NCBI RefSeq assembly: GCF_001940165.2
Contig: NZ_CP135162.1
Span: 2,137,501 to 2,201,500 of the forward strand
DNA: 64,000 nt
Direction: 5' to 3'
Source of the DNA: Roseburia sp. 831b
Lineage (GTDB): Bacteria; Bacillota; Clostridia; Lachnospirales; Lachnospiraceae
Positions 7,730 to 17,865 of the stretch are shown here, piece by piece (position 1 is the stretch's first letter; each line of letters opens with the position of its first letter). Both the position numbers and the translations under genes were made by a program. The notes under the pieces were generated by a model that saw only the letters and a program-made list of their open reading frames with translations, did no database searches and had not been told where the DNA came from.

Positions 7730-8635
7730 TTACATGACCTTTTCTTTGTATTTTTTCAGTTCTTCGATATAAAGTTCGCCTAAGTGGCTTACTTTCGCAC
7801 CTTTTCGCTTGATATAGCCAATCCGCATTTTCTCCGATTCCTTTAGCGGAATTGCCAGATAATCGCTGCCGTTTAGCTCCTCACAGACAATTCCGGAACA
7901 GAGCGTGTAGGCATTTAAGCCAATCATCAGATTCAAAAGCGTTGCCCTGTCATTTGCCTTAATCAGACGTTTGTATTCGTAGGTACTTTTCATCTCCTCC
8001 GCAAGATAAAGGGAATTATTTTTTCCCTGGTCAAAGGACAGACATGGGTATTCGTCTAATTCTTCCATTGTGATAACCTTCTTTTTGGCAAGGGGATGTC
8101 CTGACCAAAGGTAAACATAGGTATCACACTGGAAAAGTTCGATGAACTCCAGACTGTTTTCTTTGATTATTTTGGTCATAACTTTCTCATTAAAGTCGTT
8201 TAGATAAAGCACACCCAGTTCACTTTTAAAATTCTTGACATTGTCAATGACATCATGGGTCATCGTCTCGTGCACCGCAAATTCGTACTGCTCCATACCG
8301 ACTTTTTTTACAGTCTCGACGAAGGCTTTGACTGCAAACGTGTAATGCTGCATCGAAACACTGAACTTTTCTTTGGTCTGTTTTTCGATGTAGCGCGATT
8401 CCAGCAAACCAAACTGCTCCTTTACCTGCCTTGCATAACCTAGAAATTCTTCCCCTTCCGGTGTAATCACAATTCCCCGGTTAGAACGCAGGAAAATCTG
8501 AAAACCAATCTCTGCCTCTAATTCTTTCATCGCCTCCGATAAACTTGGCTGCGAGATAAACAACTGCTTTGCTGCCTCGTTCATGGAACCGCTGTCCGCT
8601 ATCGTCAATGCGTATTTTAACTGTTGAAGTGTCAT
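7730..8635 (-). CDS. LysR-family transcriptional regulator
   Basis: A 301-residue LTTR. The N-terminal winged helix-turn-helix is typical (LKYALTIADSGSMNEAAKQLFISQPSLSEAMKELE region, residues 5-40), followed by a long linker helix and a periplasmic-binding-like effector domain from about residue 90. It lies between a MATE gene upstream and the metNI leader downstream, all on the minus strand. Its target and effector cannot be told from sequence; candidates are the repeats at 7641-7720. Confidence 0.9.
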   Translation of the reverse strand: MTLQQLKYALTIADSGSMNEAAKQLFISQPSLSEAMKELEAEIGFQIFLRSNRGIVITPEGEEFLGYARQVKEQFGLLESRYIEKQTKEKFSVSMQHYTFAVKAFVETVKKVGMEQYEFAVHETMTHDVIDNVKNFKSELGVLYLNDFNEKVMTKIIKENSLEFIELFQCDTYVYLWSGHPLAKKKVITMEELDEYPCLSFDQGKNNSLYLAEEMKSTYEYKRLIKANDRATLLNLMIGLNAYTLCSGIVCEELNGSDYLAIPLKESEKMRIGYIKRKGAKVSHLGELYIEELKKYKEKVM

Positions 8636-8731
8636 TCTTTTTCTCCGCCTTCTTTATTTCTGAAAATACCAATCCTATATATGGTAACATATCTTACCTG
8701 GTTGTTCTATTTTTTTACGAAAAAAATGCAT

Positions 8732-10081
8732 TTACGTCAAATATTTTCTTCTCTTTTCTGCATGTCTGTAATAGAAAAACATGAGAATACTGCAAAGAAT
8801 CCACCCTGCCGGATATGCAAACGCCACCGGATAAATACCTCCGATAAAATGTGCCGTCAATGCAAGGTAAATCTGGCGGAAAACAACAAACGAGCCTAAC
8901 ATAATAAACATCGGACCATTTGCATCCCCCGCACCACGAAGTGCTCCTGCGTGAATCTGATTGAAACAACAGCATACGTAAAACGGTGACATAAAATGAA
9001 GAAAAATTCTTCCAAAGTGAAGCACCTTCGCATCTCTCGTAAACATCATGATTGCAGGTGTTGCTGCGATATTTAAAAGAATTGTCAGCACAATCGTAAC
9101 ACCAAGTGATAGGTAAAGTGCCGTTTTCATTCCTTTTCCTGCACGTTTGTCATCATGCGCTCCCAGATTTTGACCTACAAATGTAGTTGCAGCAAGTGAC
9201 AGGCTCTGCATCGGCAGAATCACGAACTGATCAATCTTAGAGTACGAGGTCCAGCCCGCCATACAGGAGGAACCAAAATGATTGATATAAGACTGTACAA
9301 ACACATTGGAAAAAGATGTCACAGCCATCTGCAAGCCTGCCGGAATTCCGACGATACAGATTTTCTTTAAAATCTCTTTTGTCAGGCATAAATCTCCCCA
9401 ATTCAGACGGTATACATCTTTTGTCTTTGTCAGAACCCATAAGACCATAATTGCAGAAATAAGCTCCGACAAAATGGTAGCGTAGGAAACTCCTTCAATT
9501 CCCATTCCAAGTCCAACTACAAAAAGCAAATCCAAAACAATATTGATGACAGAGGAAAGACACAAGAAATAAAGCGGGCGCTTCGAATCCCCAACTGCAC
9601 GTAAGATTCCTGAGCCCATATTATAAACCATAAGTCCCATCAGACCTGCAAAATAAATTCTTAGATATCTCGTTGACTCCGCTACTACATCTGCCGGTGT
9701 TTTCATGAAAGATACCATAAAAGGAACCATCAGAATTCCAATCACGGTAAACAAAATTCCAAGTAAAAACGTCAGAAGAACCGTCGTGTGAATCGCCTGG
9801 TGCAATTTCTTTTCATCCTTCGCCCCAAAATAATGGGAAATCACAACGCCGGCACCGGAGGACATTCCAAGGAAAAATCCAACTAACGTGTTAATAACCG
9901 GCCCTGTCGAGCCGACTGCCGCAAGCGCCTCGCTGCTGACAAAATTTCCAACAACAATGCTGTCCACGGTATTGTATAATTGTTGAAAAAAATTTCCGAT
10001 TAATAATGGTATGGAAAAGAGAACAATGTGTTTCCAGATTGTTCCGCTTGTCATATCTCTCGTATTACGCTTTTCTTCCAT
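8732..10081 (-). CDS. MATE-family multidrug efflux protein
   Basis: A 449-residue cytoplasmic-membrane antiporter with about 12 hydrophobic helices in two MatE repeats. Family segments visible are SIPLLIGNFFQQLYNTVDSI at the start and the SLAATTFVGQNLGAH segment in the second half. It probably exports cationic compounds or metabolites using Na+ or H+. Only 12 bases separate it from the upstream nth gene, so the two may be cotranscribed. Confidence 0.92.
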   Translation of the reverse strand: MEEKRNTRDMTSGTIWKHIVLFSIPLLIGNFFQQLYNTVDSIVVGNFVSSEALAAVGSTGPVINTLVGFFLGMSSGAGVVISHYFGAKDEKKLHQAIHTTVLLTFLLGILFTVIGILMVPFMVSFMKTPADVVAESTRYLRIYFAGLMGLMVYNMGSGILRAVGDSKRPLYFLCLSSVINIVLDLLFVVGLGMGIEGVSYATILSELISAIMVLWVLTKTKDVYRLNWGDLCLTKEILKKICIVGIPAGLQMAVTSFSNVFVQSYINHFGSSCMAGWTSYSKIDQFVILPMQSLSLAATTFVGQNLGAHDDKRAGKGMKTALYLSLGVTIVLTILLNIAATPAIMMFTRDAKVLHFGRIFLHFMSPFYVCCCFNQIHAGALRGAGDANGPMFIMLGSFVVFRQIYLALTAHFIGGIYPVAFAYPAGWILCSILMFFYYRHAEKRRKYLT

Positions 10082-10093
10082 TTCCCACTCCTG

Positions 10094-10726
10094 CTAAATC
10101 CTTTTTTTACAAATATCGGCAAGACAGCACCGGTCACAGTATGGTTTCGTCCTTGCCGTACAGACGGCACGCCCATGCTCCACGAAACGATGACACAAAT
10201 CATTGCCTTCTTCCAGCGGAACAATCTTACGAAGTTCCATCTCTACCTTCTTCGGGTCTTTTATCCCATCTACCAAACCAATCCGGTTTGCCAGGCGAAT
10301 ACAGTGTGTGTCTGTTACAATCGCCGGTTTTCCAAACACATCCCCCATAATCAGATTTGCGCTTTTTCTTCCGACACCGGGAAGTTTTAGCAAAGCATCA
10401 AAGTCGTCCGGCACATTTCCGTTATATTTTTCACAAAGCATCTTCATACAGGCACTGATATCGCGCGCCTTACTTTTTCCAAGACCACAGGGACGCACAA
10501 TCTGCTCAATTTCGTCTACACCGGCTGCTGCAAGTGCGGCCGGATTTGGAAATTTTTCATATAAATCCTGTACGACAACATTCACCCTTGCATCCGTACA
10601 CTGGGCTGCAAGCCGAACACTGACTAAAAGTTTCCACGCCTGATCATAATCAAGACTGCAGGATGCATCCGGGTATTCTTTTTTCAAACGATCTATCACT
10701 TCTAATGCCAATTCTTTTTTTCGCAT
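10094..10726 (-). CDS. nth: Endonuclease III (DNA glycosylase/AP lyase)
   Basis: Removes oxidised pyrimidines from DNA and cuts the abasic site. The 210 residues show the helix-hairpin-helix LPGVGRKSANLI with its catalytic Lys, the Asp in VTDTHCIRLANR, and a C-terminal four-cysteine [4Fe-4S] loop. The Cys spacing here is 7-2-5 rather than the E. coli 6-2-5. A GTG 12 bases upstream is possible, but AAAGGTGG is correctly spaced for the ATG at 10726. Confidence 0.93.
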   Translation of the reverse strand: MRKKELALEVIDRLKKEYPDASCSLDYDQAWKLLVSVRLAAQCTDARVNVVVQDLYEKFPNPAALAAAGVDEIEQIVRPCGLGKSKARDISACMKMLCEKYNGNVPDDFDALLKLPGVGRKSANLIMGDVFGKPAIVTDTHCIRLANRIGLVDGIKDPKKVEMELRKIVPLEEGNDLCHRFVEHGRAVCTARTKPYCDRCCLADICKKRI

Positions 10727-10766
10727 TGCATCTTCCACCTTTCACTTCTTATTTTATGTGCACTTG

Positions 10767-11999
10767 TCAAGAACCCGATGGAATCCGAATCAGACGTATT
10801 TCTCCATCGACCTCTGCTTTTGTAAGAACCGTTATCTTTTTCTTGCGAAGCAAATGCACAACCGGATATGTCTCCCATACGGTTCCATCAACGTAAACCG
10901 CCTCCGGTTTCTCCGCTAACAGTTCCTTGCACTTTTCTTTTTGAAGCTGCTTCCAGTCCTGTTTTTCTAACGCAACCTCGTCATACCCTTGCTCCGATGT
11001 CAGCTCTGGAATATCGGAAAAAGACTTTCTTACCATTTTTGCCTGTTCCATCCCCGGAATCTCCCGCAATAATTTTTCCATTTGCGGGTCTAACTCACAA
11101 TCTTTTGTCACCGTCACAAGTACCGGCTGGAACCGGTACTCCCTCTGACTGATTTTACATGCTTCGATGGCATCCTCTAAGGTATCGACCGTCATCAAAA
11201 ATCCGCCCTTATGGCAAAAAGATGCACTCTTCAATCCACTCTCTTTTTGGAGTTCCTCCTTCTCTAATCCAAGCCAGCGTTCCGGGAAACTACATTTGTA
11301 GTTCATAGAGTGTTCCCTTTTCTGTGGTTGTATACAGTATCCACCACGATTCGATGGAAATACGACAAATTCAATTTCTGTTTCCTTTAATTTCTTCTGG
11401 CAAGGCACAAACTCTTTCAACACCAGTATCTTCTCTTCTCCAGGCTTTTCTCCCTCTAAAACCGCCTGCTCATGCTGCAACAAAACACGTTCGACCTGCT
11501 CATCTGCACGCCCGTTTGCCTGATACTTTAAAAATTTGTGTTCCAAAATCTTTCCAGCAACACCCACTGCTTCGAAAAAGGAGTCATCGCTTCCCCCTTC
11601 TTCGTCCCAGGATGGGTTAAAACTTCCAATCAACGATGCAAGCTCATTCTTCTCTCCCGTATTATCATTGCAATCAAGCGGCTGCACAAATTCCTCGTCA
11701 AACTGTCCGGCAAGTTCCTCCCCTAAAATATCCGCGCCAAGTGCCTCCCACAAAAGTCCAAATGCGGCATACGGCACTCCGTTTTCCCGGATTCTGCTAT
11801 CCTTTTGATGGTGGTCAAACGCACCTCTTCCAATGTCATATACAAGTCCTGTAAAATCATCCGGCACCTGATTTTTTCTTAAAATTTTAATTTGGGGATT
11901 TATATAAAAAAGCAACGCAGTCGAAAACACATCATCTGCATGAAATTTTCCGCCATGCGTCAACGCAACCGCATTGGATTCCTTTATCTGTTCTATCAT
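10767..11999 (-). CDS. MYG1-family (UPF0160) predicted metal-dependent nuclease
   Basis: A 410-residue protein of the MYG1 family, related to DHH phosphoesterases; eukaryotic MYG1 is a 3'-5' RNA exonuclease. Visible are THGGKFHADDVFSTALL near the N-terminus (metal-binding His and Asp), DIGRGAFDHHQKD, and LASLIGSFNPSWDE. The longer frame to 12044 would run over the upstream terminator, so the start is placed at 11999. The bacterial substrate is unknown. Confidence 0.88.
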   Translation of the reverse strand: MIEQIKESNAVALTHGGKFHADDVFSTALLFYINPQIKILRKNQVPDDFTGLVYDIGRGAFDHHQKDSRIRENGVPYAAFGLLWEALGADILGEELAGQFDEEFVQPLDCNDNTGEKNELASLIGSFNPSWDEEGGSDDSFFEAVGVAGKILEHKFLKYQANGRADEQVERVLLQHEQAVLEGEKPGEEKILVLKEFVPCQKKLKETEIEFVVFPSNRGGYCIQPQKREHSMNYKCSFPERWLGLEKEELQKESGLKSASFCHKGGFLMTVDTLEDAIEACKISQREYRFQPVLVTVTKDCELDPQMEKLLREIPGMEQAKMVRKSFSDIPELTSEQGYDEVALEKQDWKQLQKEKCKELLAEKPEAVYVDGTVWETYPVVHLLRKKKITVLTKAEVDGEIRLIRIPSGS

Positions 12000-12032
12000 C
12001 TGTCTTTCTCTCTTTTCTATTTCTGTCAGCTG

Positions 12033-12062
12033 AAAAAAGAGCAACCGCAGTCGCTCTTTTTT
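12033..12062 (-). terminator. Terminator after the membrane chemoreceptor gene
   Basis: AAAAAAGAGC (12033-12042) pairs with GCTCTTTTTT (12053-12062) with a 10-base loop. It is near-symmetrical and may work both ways. It lies 11 bases past the chemoreceptor stop. Confidence 0.85.
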
Positions 12063-12072
12063 CTAACTTTTT

Positions 12073-13569
12073 TTAGTCTTCTATTGCTGCTGTTTCTTTT
12101 AAACGTTCCAGTGCTTCAAACGTATCATCAATCGCTCCGGAAAAGCTTGTAACACTATCATGTAGGTGTTCCATATCTTCTTTTCCTGCTGTTGTACTTG
12201 CCGAAATCTCTTGTGAAATTCCTGACAATGTTGTGATACCATCTACAATCACCTGGTTTGCATTCAGTACTTCCTGTACTTCCTCGCTCACCGTCGTCAT
12301 ATTCTCAACCAAAGAATTGACATCTTCCTCCACGACAATAAAGCTCTCGTGAACGACTTTTACCTTTTCTCTTTGGACATCTATGCTTTCCACCGCCGTC
12401 TTTAACTCGGTCTGTGTCGCATTGGTAATGGAAATCAGTTCGTTCATAATTTCCGTAATCTGCTCCGTAGAAACCTTTGTCATCTCCGCTAACTGCCGGA
12501 TTTCGTCCGCAACAACCGCAAAACCTTTTCCTGCTTCCCCTGCACGCGCTGCTTCAATTGAGGCATTGAGCGCCAGAAGATTCGTCTGACTTGAAATATT
12601 TAAAATCGCATCGGTAATGCCGGATACTTTGTCCACATGTTCAGCCAGTTTCTCGATGGTCTTGGAAATCTGAACCGTCGATTCATCCACAATAACCGAT
12701 TGTCTTGCAAGTTCATCGGATTCGTTCTTTCCATTTTCAATAATATGCTGTAACTTTTCTGTGGTATCCAATGCACGGACTGCAGTGTCGTTGGTATTTC
12801 CCAATCGTGCCTGAATCTCATTTGTTTTCTCAGTCTGCACAATGGTCTGGGATGCACTGTTACTGGAACCATCTGCGATAAAATTCATTGCAACCTGAGT
12901 ATTATCAATTGTGGATGAAATCGCCGCAAGGTCTTTTCTTACTTCTGAAAACTGTTCATTCACATTATTGACAATCTCCTCAACCTCAAGTGCAACCTGT
13001 AACTGCTTTTCTGCCTTGCTTGCAACTGCATTTGTCTCTTCATCTGAAAATTCAATCAGACGTTTTACCGCCTTGCATCCACCAAATACACACATAAGCA
13101 GACACGCAATTACCAGGTTCAGACGGTTCAGCTGGTCCTGCCCATCTGCCGGATTCAACATCTTAATGCGAATAATCTTCGTAATAATAAATACCAGTGT
13201 CGCCCCGGCTCCCCAGATAATCAGGTATTCATTCAGATAAACCGCCAAAGAAAGAAGTACCGGAAAAATTAACATCATCGTACTCGGCGGCTGTAAAAAG
13301 GAAATGATGCCAAAGCCAATACCAAAACCGGCTGCAATAAAAATCTCCGCTTTTCTTGTCTCAATATACTTCTTGGTAAACACGGTTGTGATTGCAAACC
13401 AAACCACAAAAAACGATGTGAATATGACTTTCTCTATCATATTCTGTTCTTTTGACGCTAAAATAATTACAATAAAGAAGAAATATGCCATTGCAACTGT
13501 TGTCGAAGTCGTAATATTGGCACGTCTCATCTGGTCTGGCGTCAAATCTTTTCTCATTAATTTTATCAT
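12073..13569 (-). CDS. Methyl-accepting chemotaxis protein with multi-pass membrane N-terminus
   Basis: A 498-residue chemoreceptor. The first 190 residues hold about five or six hydrophobic helices with almost no extracellular domain, then a coiled linker and a signalling domain. The hairpin tip [19 protein letters not shown] (about residue 330) contacts CheA/CheW, and [16 protein letters not shown] is also present. The input may be sensed in or near the membrane. It is monocistronic between two terminators, as is common for scattered receptors in motile Lachnospiraceae. Confidence 0.93.
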   Translation of the reverse strand: MIKLMRKDLTPDQMRRANITTSTTVAMAYFFFIVIILASKEQNMIEKVIFTSFFVVWFAITTVFTKKYIETRKAEIFIAAGFGIGFGIISFLQPPSTMMLIFPVLLSLAVYLNEYLIIWGAGATLVFIITKIIRIKMLNPADGQDQLNRLNLVIACLLMCVFGGCKAVKRLIEFSDEETNAVASKAEKQLQVALEVEEIVNNVNEQFSEVRKDLAAISSTIDNTQVAMNFIADGSSNSASQTIVQTEKTNEIQARLGNTNDTAVRALDTTEKLQHIIENGKNESDELARQSVIVDESTVQISKTIEKLAEHVDKVSGITDAILNISSQTNLLALNASIEAARAGEAGKGFAVVADEIRQLAEMTKVSTEQITEIMNELISITNATQTELKTAVESIDVQREKVKVVHESFIVVEEDVNSLVENMTTVSEEVQEVLNANQVIVDGITTLSGISQEISASTTAGKEDMEHLHDSVTSFSGAIDDTFEALERLKETAAIED

Positions 13570-13647
13570 GCGTGCACCTCTCCCTTTTGATCTGTATTTT
13601 TACTTTTTCACTTTACCAAACCACCTTAGCTTGCTGTATCATAACAT

Positions 13648-13695
13648 AAAATTCCCGCTTTCCGCAATAATTTGCGCAAAAACGGGAATTTTTTT
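13648..13695 (-). terminator. Terminator between the FKBP gene and the chemoreceptor gene
   Basis: AAAATTCCCG (13648-13657) pairs with CGGGAATTTT (13683-13692), with an inner GCAA/TTGC stem. On the minus strand it follows the FKBP gene and ends with TTTT; the T-run on the plus strand is longer, so it may act in both directions. Confidence 0.75.
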
Positions 13696-13729
13696 ACCAA
13701 AAAGGATAACGCTGTCAGACTTTCGGTGC

Positions 13730-14158
13730 TTACTCGCCTACCTCTACCAATTCAATTTTAAAATTCAGTTCTTTTCCTGCCATCTCATGATTTGCATCAA
13801 ATGTAATGGTCGTCTCATCTTTTTCTACAACTTTAACCGGAATCGGCTGGTTTAATTCATTGGTCAGGTATACCTGTGCTCCCACCTCTAAATCCTCTGC
13901 ACCCGGAAGCTCTGCGATGGTCACGCCAAAAATATTGCGCGGGTCAGGCTGTCCGTATGCTTCCTCCGGCATTAAATGGATGTCCTTGATTTCGCCGACT
14001 TCCATATCCTTTACCGCTTCATCAAAGCCTTTAATCATCATGCCCGCACCGCAGATGAATTCCAATGGTTCGCCACGGTCGTAAGAAGAGTCAAATTTGG
14101 TTCCATCATTAAATGTTCCTGTATAGTGTACCTTGCATGTTTTATTTTCGTTACTCAT
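13730..14158 (-). CDS. FKBP-type peptidyl-prolyl isomerase, SlyD-like
   Basis: A 142-residue cytosolic folding helper that speeds cis-trans isomerisation at proline. VHYTGTFNDGTKFDSSYDRGEPLEF opens the FKBP fold. An inserted chaperone flap (about residues 65-120, from PEEAYGQPDPRNIFGV) marks the SlyD type. The His-rich metal tail of E. coli SlyD is missing. It is a single gene with its own terminator. Confidence 0.92.
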   Translation of the reverse strand: MSNENKTCKVHYTGTFNDGTKFDSSYDRGEPLEFICGAGMMIKGFDEAVKDMEVGEIKDIHLMPEEAYGQPDPRNIFGVTIAELPGAEDLEVGAQVYLTNELNQPIPVKVVEKDETTITFDANHEMAGKELNFKIELVEVGE

Positions 14159-14259
14159 TCTGTTTCCTCCAATGTGTTTGTTCTATTGTGATTTGGGTAT
14201 AAAAATCAACGGTATCATAGCATATCCGCCGCAAAACGTAAATGCTCCAATTTAAACCC

Positions 14260-15012
14260 CTATTTCATTTCCAGCACAATCGGACAGTGATCCGAACCCA
14301 TAACGTCTGTCAGAATCTTTGCATCTTCCAACCGGTCTTTCAAGCACTCTGACACACAAAAATAATCGATACGCCATCCTGCATTCTTCTCTCTCGCCTT
14401 AAAACGGTAAGACCACCAGGAATAAACGCCTTCCTGATCCGGATAAAAATAGCGGTAAGTATCGATAAAACCTGCCTCTAAAAGCTCTGTAAATTTCTGC
14501 CGCTCCTCGTCCGTAAAACCAGCATTTTTCCGGTTTGTCTTTGGATTCTTTAAATCAATCTCTTTGTGCGCAACGTTCATATCTCCCGTCACAACAACCG
14601 GCTTTGTTTCCTCTAACTTTTTCAGATAGGCACGGAAATCATCCTCCCATTGCATGCGGTAATCTAAACGTTTCAATTCATTCTGGGAATTCGGTGTATA
14701 CACGGTCACAAAATAAAAATCTTCAAACTCACAGGTAATCACACGTCCTTCCTGGTCGTGCTCCTTAATTCCAATCCCATAATGCACGGACAGTGGTTCT
14801 TTTTTGGTAAAAACAGCGGTTCCGGAATATCCCTTTTTCACCGCAGAATTCCAGTATTGATAATATCCATCTAACGCTAATTCCAACTGCCCTTCCTGCA
14901 TCTTCGTCTCCTGCAGACAAAAGATATCCGCATCTATTTCGTTAAAAAAATCTAAAAATCCTTTTTGCACACAGGCACGTATTCCATTGACATTCCATGA
15001 TACAAATCTCAT
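14260..15012 (-). CDS. xth: Exodeoxyribonuclease III / AP endonuclease
   Basis: Cuts DNA at abasic sites and degrades 3' ends in base-excision repair. The 250 residues begin [13 protein letters not shown] (catalytic Asn), with [10 protein letters not shown] (metal-binding Glu), VTGDMNVAH and [11 protein letters not shown] (catalytic Asp-His at the C-terminus). The frame extends 84 bases upstream, but the ATG at 15012 follows AAAGGTG and starts the conserved domain. With nth it makes two base-excision-repair genes within 5 kb. Confidence 0.95.
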   Translation of the reverse strand: MRFVSWNVNGIRACVQKGFLDFFNEIDADIFCLQETKMQEGQLELALDGYYQYWNSAVKKGYSGTAVFTKKEPLSVHYGIGIKEHDQEGRVITCEFEDFYFVTVYTPNSQNELKRLDYRMQWEDDFRAYLKKLEETKPVVVTGDMNVAHKEIDLKNPKTNRKNAGFTDEERQKFTELLEAGFIDTYRYFYPDQEGVYSWWSYRFKAREKNAGWRIDYFCVSECLKDRLEDAKILTDVMGSDHCPIVLEMK

Positions 15013-15040
15013 TTTTTCTACACCTTTCTTTTTCACATAT

Positions 15041-15067
15041 AAAAAAGAATCCTGCTTGCAGGATTCT
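15041..15067 (-). terminator. Terminator of the 15.2-16.5 kb operon
   Basis: AGAATCCTGC (15046-15055) pairs perfectly with GCAGGATTCT (15058-15067). The minus strand continues into six T. Confidence 0.85.
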
Positions 15068-15182
15068 CCGCCTGCGGCGGGTCGCATTTGCGACATTGTT
15101 CAACTCACCGGCAACACCTGGCCATCATGCTCTTTTCCTATCATACCATGAATTTCTCCTTCTTAAAAGAATCGAATTGTCC

Positions 15183-16025
15183 TTACAAAATAACAACATT
15201 TTCCAGATACTTCACCTCTTCCACCTGTTTTAGCCGAATCGAGAACTCTGCAATCTCTTTTTCAAAATATTTTGTAATGTTCTGGTTTCCGTCATACTTT
15301 TCTTGTATGAGCAGCTGAAAACAATTATACAACGTATTTTTTAGTTGAATCTCATCTTTTTCTTTCAGCAACGTAAACAGATTTTGATAATCTGTGTCTG
15401 TTGCAGCCGTCCCCATTCTCTTTTCTATCATCATGTTTCCTAACAGGTGACGCACCACAACACTTCCAATGTTAAAAAACTGCTCCTTATACTCTGAATC
15501 AAACCGGTAAAGCAGAGGACAAATGTACTCCCTTGGCAGTTTTTGCAAAAAAATCTGTTCCGTATAAATTGCTTTCACATATACCGCAATTGCATCGATT
15601 CCCTGCAGTTTCTGGTCAACATTCAAAACCGGATAATCCATTGTGATTCTGGTATGCTGCGGTGCAAAAACCGGATCATAATACTGGAAAAATCCGTAGA
15701 TTGCCTTCTCCACGGTGTCTTTTAAAATGTCATTTCCATAATCGTAAAAAAATGACATTAATTCGTTATACATTTCCTGCGTTTTCTTAGCCTTTTGCAT
15801 CACTGCCTCAAAGCCTAGCTGATATGCCTCCTTTGCCGGAATTCCCTTTTGTTTTGCAGGCATATTCTCTTGCAGCTGTTCGAATTCGTCAATGCAAAAT
15901 AAAACCGCACCCATAAACTGCTGCGCTTTTTCATAACTTATGGATGTACTCTCCGTCGTTGTAAACCTCCGGCTTAACTGCGCCACAACGGGCAGCAGTT
16001 CCTCCATCTCATACCTCATCTTCAA
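15183..16025 (-). CDS. Conserved protein of unknown function (DUF6179-like)
   Basis: A 280-residue soluble, largely helical protein without signal or membrane segment. It resembles the Lachnospiraceae family I know as DUF6179, from memory rather than a search. No catalytic motif is visible. It overlaps the upstream gene by 17 bases, so the two are translated together and probably work together. Function unknown. Confidence 0.7.
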   Translation of the reverse strand: MKMRYEMEELLPVVAQLSRRFTTTESTSISYEKAQQFMGAVLFCIDEFEQLQENMPAKQKGIPAKEAYQLGFEAVMQKAKKTQEMYNELMSFFYDYGNDILKDTVEKAIYGFFQYYDPVFAPQHTRITMDYPVLNVDQKLQGIDAIAVYVKAIYTEQIFLQKLPREYICPLLYRFDSEYKEQFFNIGSVVVRHLLGNMMIEKRMGTAATDTDYQNLFTLLKEKDEIQLKNTLYNCFQLLIQEKYDGNQNITKYFEKEIAEFSIRLKQVEEVKYLENVVIL

Positions 16026-16491
16026 CCGTTCTCCTTCTCCTTTGCTCCCTCAAAAAACGTTCCCCACCGACACGTATGGCTCTTGCCATCTTCTCTAGTA
16101 TGGTTTCTTCCAGATAATCAGCACTTCCCTGGCATTCCCCATTGAACGCCTCTTCCATAAAAGAAAGGAGTTCCTCATCCGTCAGCGTATCCATCGACTC
16201 ATTTTTATATTCATAAAAAATATCCATCAGCCGGCCTAGCGTCTCAACATAATTGTCCTGGTAAAGATACGGCGAATCATAAAACGTATCGATAATCTGT
16301 GGCAAAATCCCTGCTCCAAACTCCACCCGCCTCTTTTCCATCAGAATGTTCTTTCGATCCGCCAAAAGCACCCTTGCATCCGCTTCCGATAACGCCAATC
16401 CGTAGGATTTCGTCTTTTCATTTAGACGAAGTACCCTTGCCAGTTCCTTTTTTTCATCCCATAATTCCACCCCAAAATCTTGTTCCATCAT
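16009..16491 (-). CDS. Conserved small acidic protein (DUF6323-like)
   Basis: A 160-residue acidic helical protein, first gene of a two-gene operon with the DUF6179-like gene. It resembles the family I know as DUF6323, found beside DUF6179. The Arg-rich C-terminus (REQRRRRTVEDEV) overlaps the next gene's start. No function can be assigned; the constant pairing suggests a complex. Confidence 0.65.
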   Translation of the reverse strand: MMEQDFGVELWDEKKELARVLRLNEKTKSYGLALSEADARVLLADRKNILMEKRRVEFGAGILPQIIDTFYDSPYLYQDNYVETLGRLMDIFYEYKNESMDTLTDEELLSFMEEAFNGECQGSADYLEETILEKMARAIRVGGERFLREQRRRRTVEDEV

Positions 16492-16526
16492 TCTAATGCA
16501 CCTTCCCTTCTCCTTACGGTTTGCCT

Positions 16527-16555
16527 ATTATACGATGACCTCTACCGCTTTACAA
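16527..16555 (-). promoter_or_regulatory. Sigma-A promoter of the DUF6323/DUF6179-like operon
   Basis: Minus strand: TTGTAA (16550-16555), 17-base spacer, TATAAT (16527-16532), 36 bases before the first ATG. The remainder up to 16771 is T-rich spacer with no gene. Confidence 0.7.
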
Positions 16556-16771
16556 GCCTTGAAAAATTGGGCATTTTATGGTAATATAAGTTATGAAAAG
16601 AGGCAGAAATTTATTTTTTTGCCCCTTTTTTCTTTTTCCCTTCTTTTGATTGTAAAAGTTCTTTTTTACATATTTTTCATTATTTTTGCCTTTTTTTGTA
16701 TATTTCGCTGTAAAACAACACTTTAATGTGGTAAAATAGAACTATATTATTGATGATTTTGGGAGGGACTT

Positions 16772-17830
16772 ATGAAACAGACTATTAAAATATGTAATAC
16801 CGCTTCCTTTTCCGAAGCACTCCAATCCGTTGCATCTGCAAACCTGGTTATTTTAATTGCACCATCTCCTATTTTTGATGACTGTGCAAGCAGCATGAAG
16901 CTTGCTCTATCTGACGTTCCAAACATTGGAATTTGTGGTCAGGGGTATGCAGAGTCCAAGGACCATCCGGAAGATATCATGCTCGTTGGCTTTTATGATT
17001 GTCATGCTGTGGTTGATGTCATCCAGGATGCGAATCAGCCTATCTTATCCGTGGATTCCCTTATGCACCATGTAACCAGTCTTGCTGGGAATAAATCGAA
17101 TACCGTCTGTCTGGACTTTACGACGGGAAACGACAGTGTGATTGTCACCACTTTTAATGCCTGTCTGAATGAAAAGCAGATTCCTTTGATTGGTGCAACC
17201 GCCTGGGATAATAAAGTAAGCTGCAATGGCATTGTCTACCAGAATGCCTGTGTCTATGCCTTTCTTACAAATAAAACCGGTTCTATCCGTCCATATAAGG
17301 AAAACATTTACTGTATTGACGAAACAATGCCTGCTTTTACCGCCACAAAAATTGATGCGGCAGCACAAAAAATTGTGACACTGGATAATCAAAAGGCATC
17401 CTCTGTCTACCAGAATGCCTTGCATATCAGTGAAAATGCCATTGAAAACCAGACCTTTCAAAATCCGATTGGTCGTCTTGTCGGGGATGACATTTTCATT
17501 ATTTCAGTAAAAAACAAATGTCCGGATGGCAGTCTGGAATGCTACAAACGCGCAAACCCGATGGATGCATTAACCATTTTGCAGCTTGGCGATTATGAAA
17601 AAATTATTCAGGAAACCGTCTCACAGATCAAACGTGATTTTCCAAAGCTGAGCGGTGTGTTTTCCATCAACTGTATTCTGCGTTATCTGATGTTCCAGGA
17701 TTTACATTATTGGGATGATTATTTAAAGACAATGAATCAGCTTGGCACACACATTGGCATTGTCGGCTGTGGGGAACATTTTCTGACGCAGCACGTAAAT
17801 CAGACTATGACTTGTTTTGCATTTGATTAA
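16772..17830 (+). CDS. FIST-domain sensor protein
   Basis: A 352-residue cytosolic protein with FIST_N (about residues 20-210) and FIST_C (about 215-340) domains, a sensory module thought to bind small ligands. Segments [21 protein letters not shown] and [15 protein letters not shown] fit this family. GGGAGGG precedes the ATG. A cytosolic chemoreceptor gene follows 35 bases after its stop, so FIST is probably the ligand-binding input for that receptor. Confidence 0.88.
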   Translation: MKQTIKICNTASFSEALQSVASANLVILIAPSPIFDDCASSMKLALSDVPNIGICGQGYAESKDHPEDIMLVGFYDCHAVVDVIQDANQPILSVDSLMHHVTSLAGNKSNTVCLDFTTGNDSVIVTTFNACLNEKQIPLIGATAWDNKVSCNGIVYQNACVYAFLTNKTGSIRPYKENIYCIDETMPAFTATKIDAAAQKIVTLDNQKASSVYQNALHISENAIENQTFQNPIGRLVGDDIFIISVKNKCPDGSLECYKRANPMDALTILQLGDYEKIIQETVSQIKRDFPKLSGVFSINCILRYLMFQDLHYWDDYLKTMNQLGTHIGIVGCGEHFLTQHVNQTMTCFAFD

Positions 17831-17865
17831 TACATGCGCATACTAAGAAAGGAATGAGAAAATCT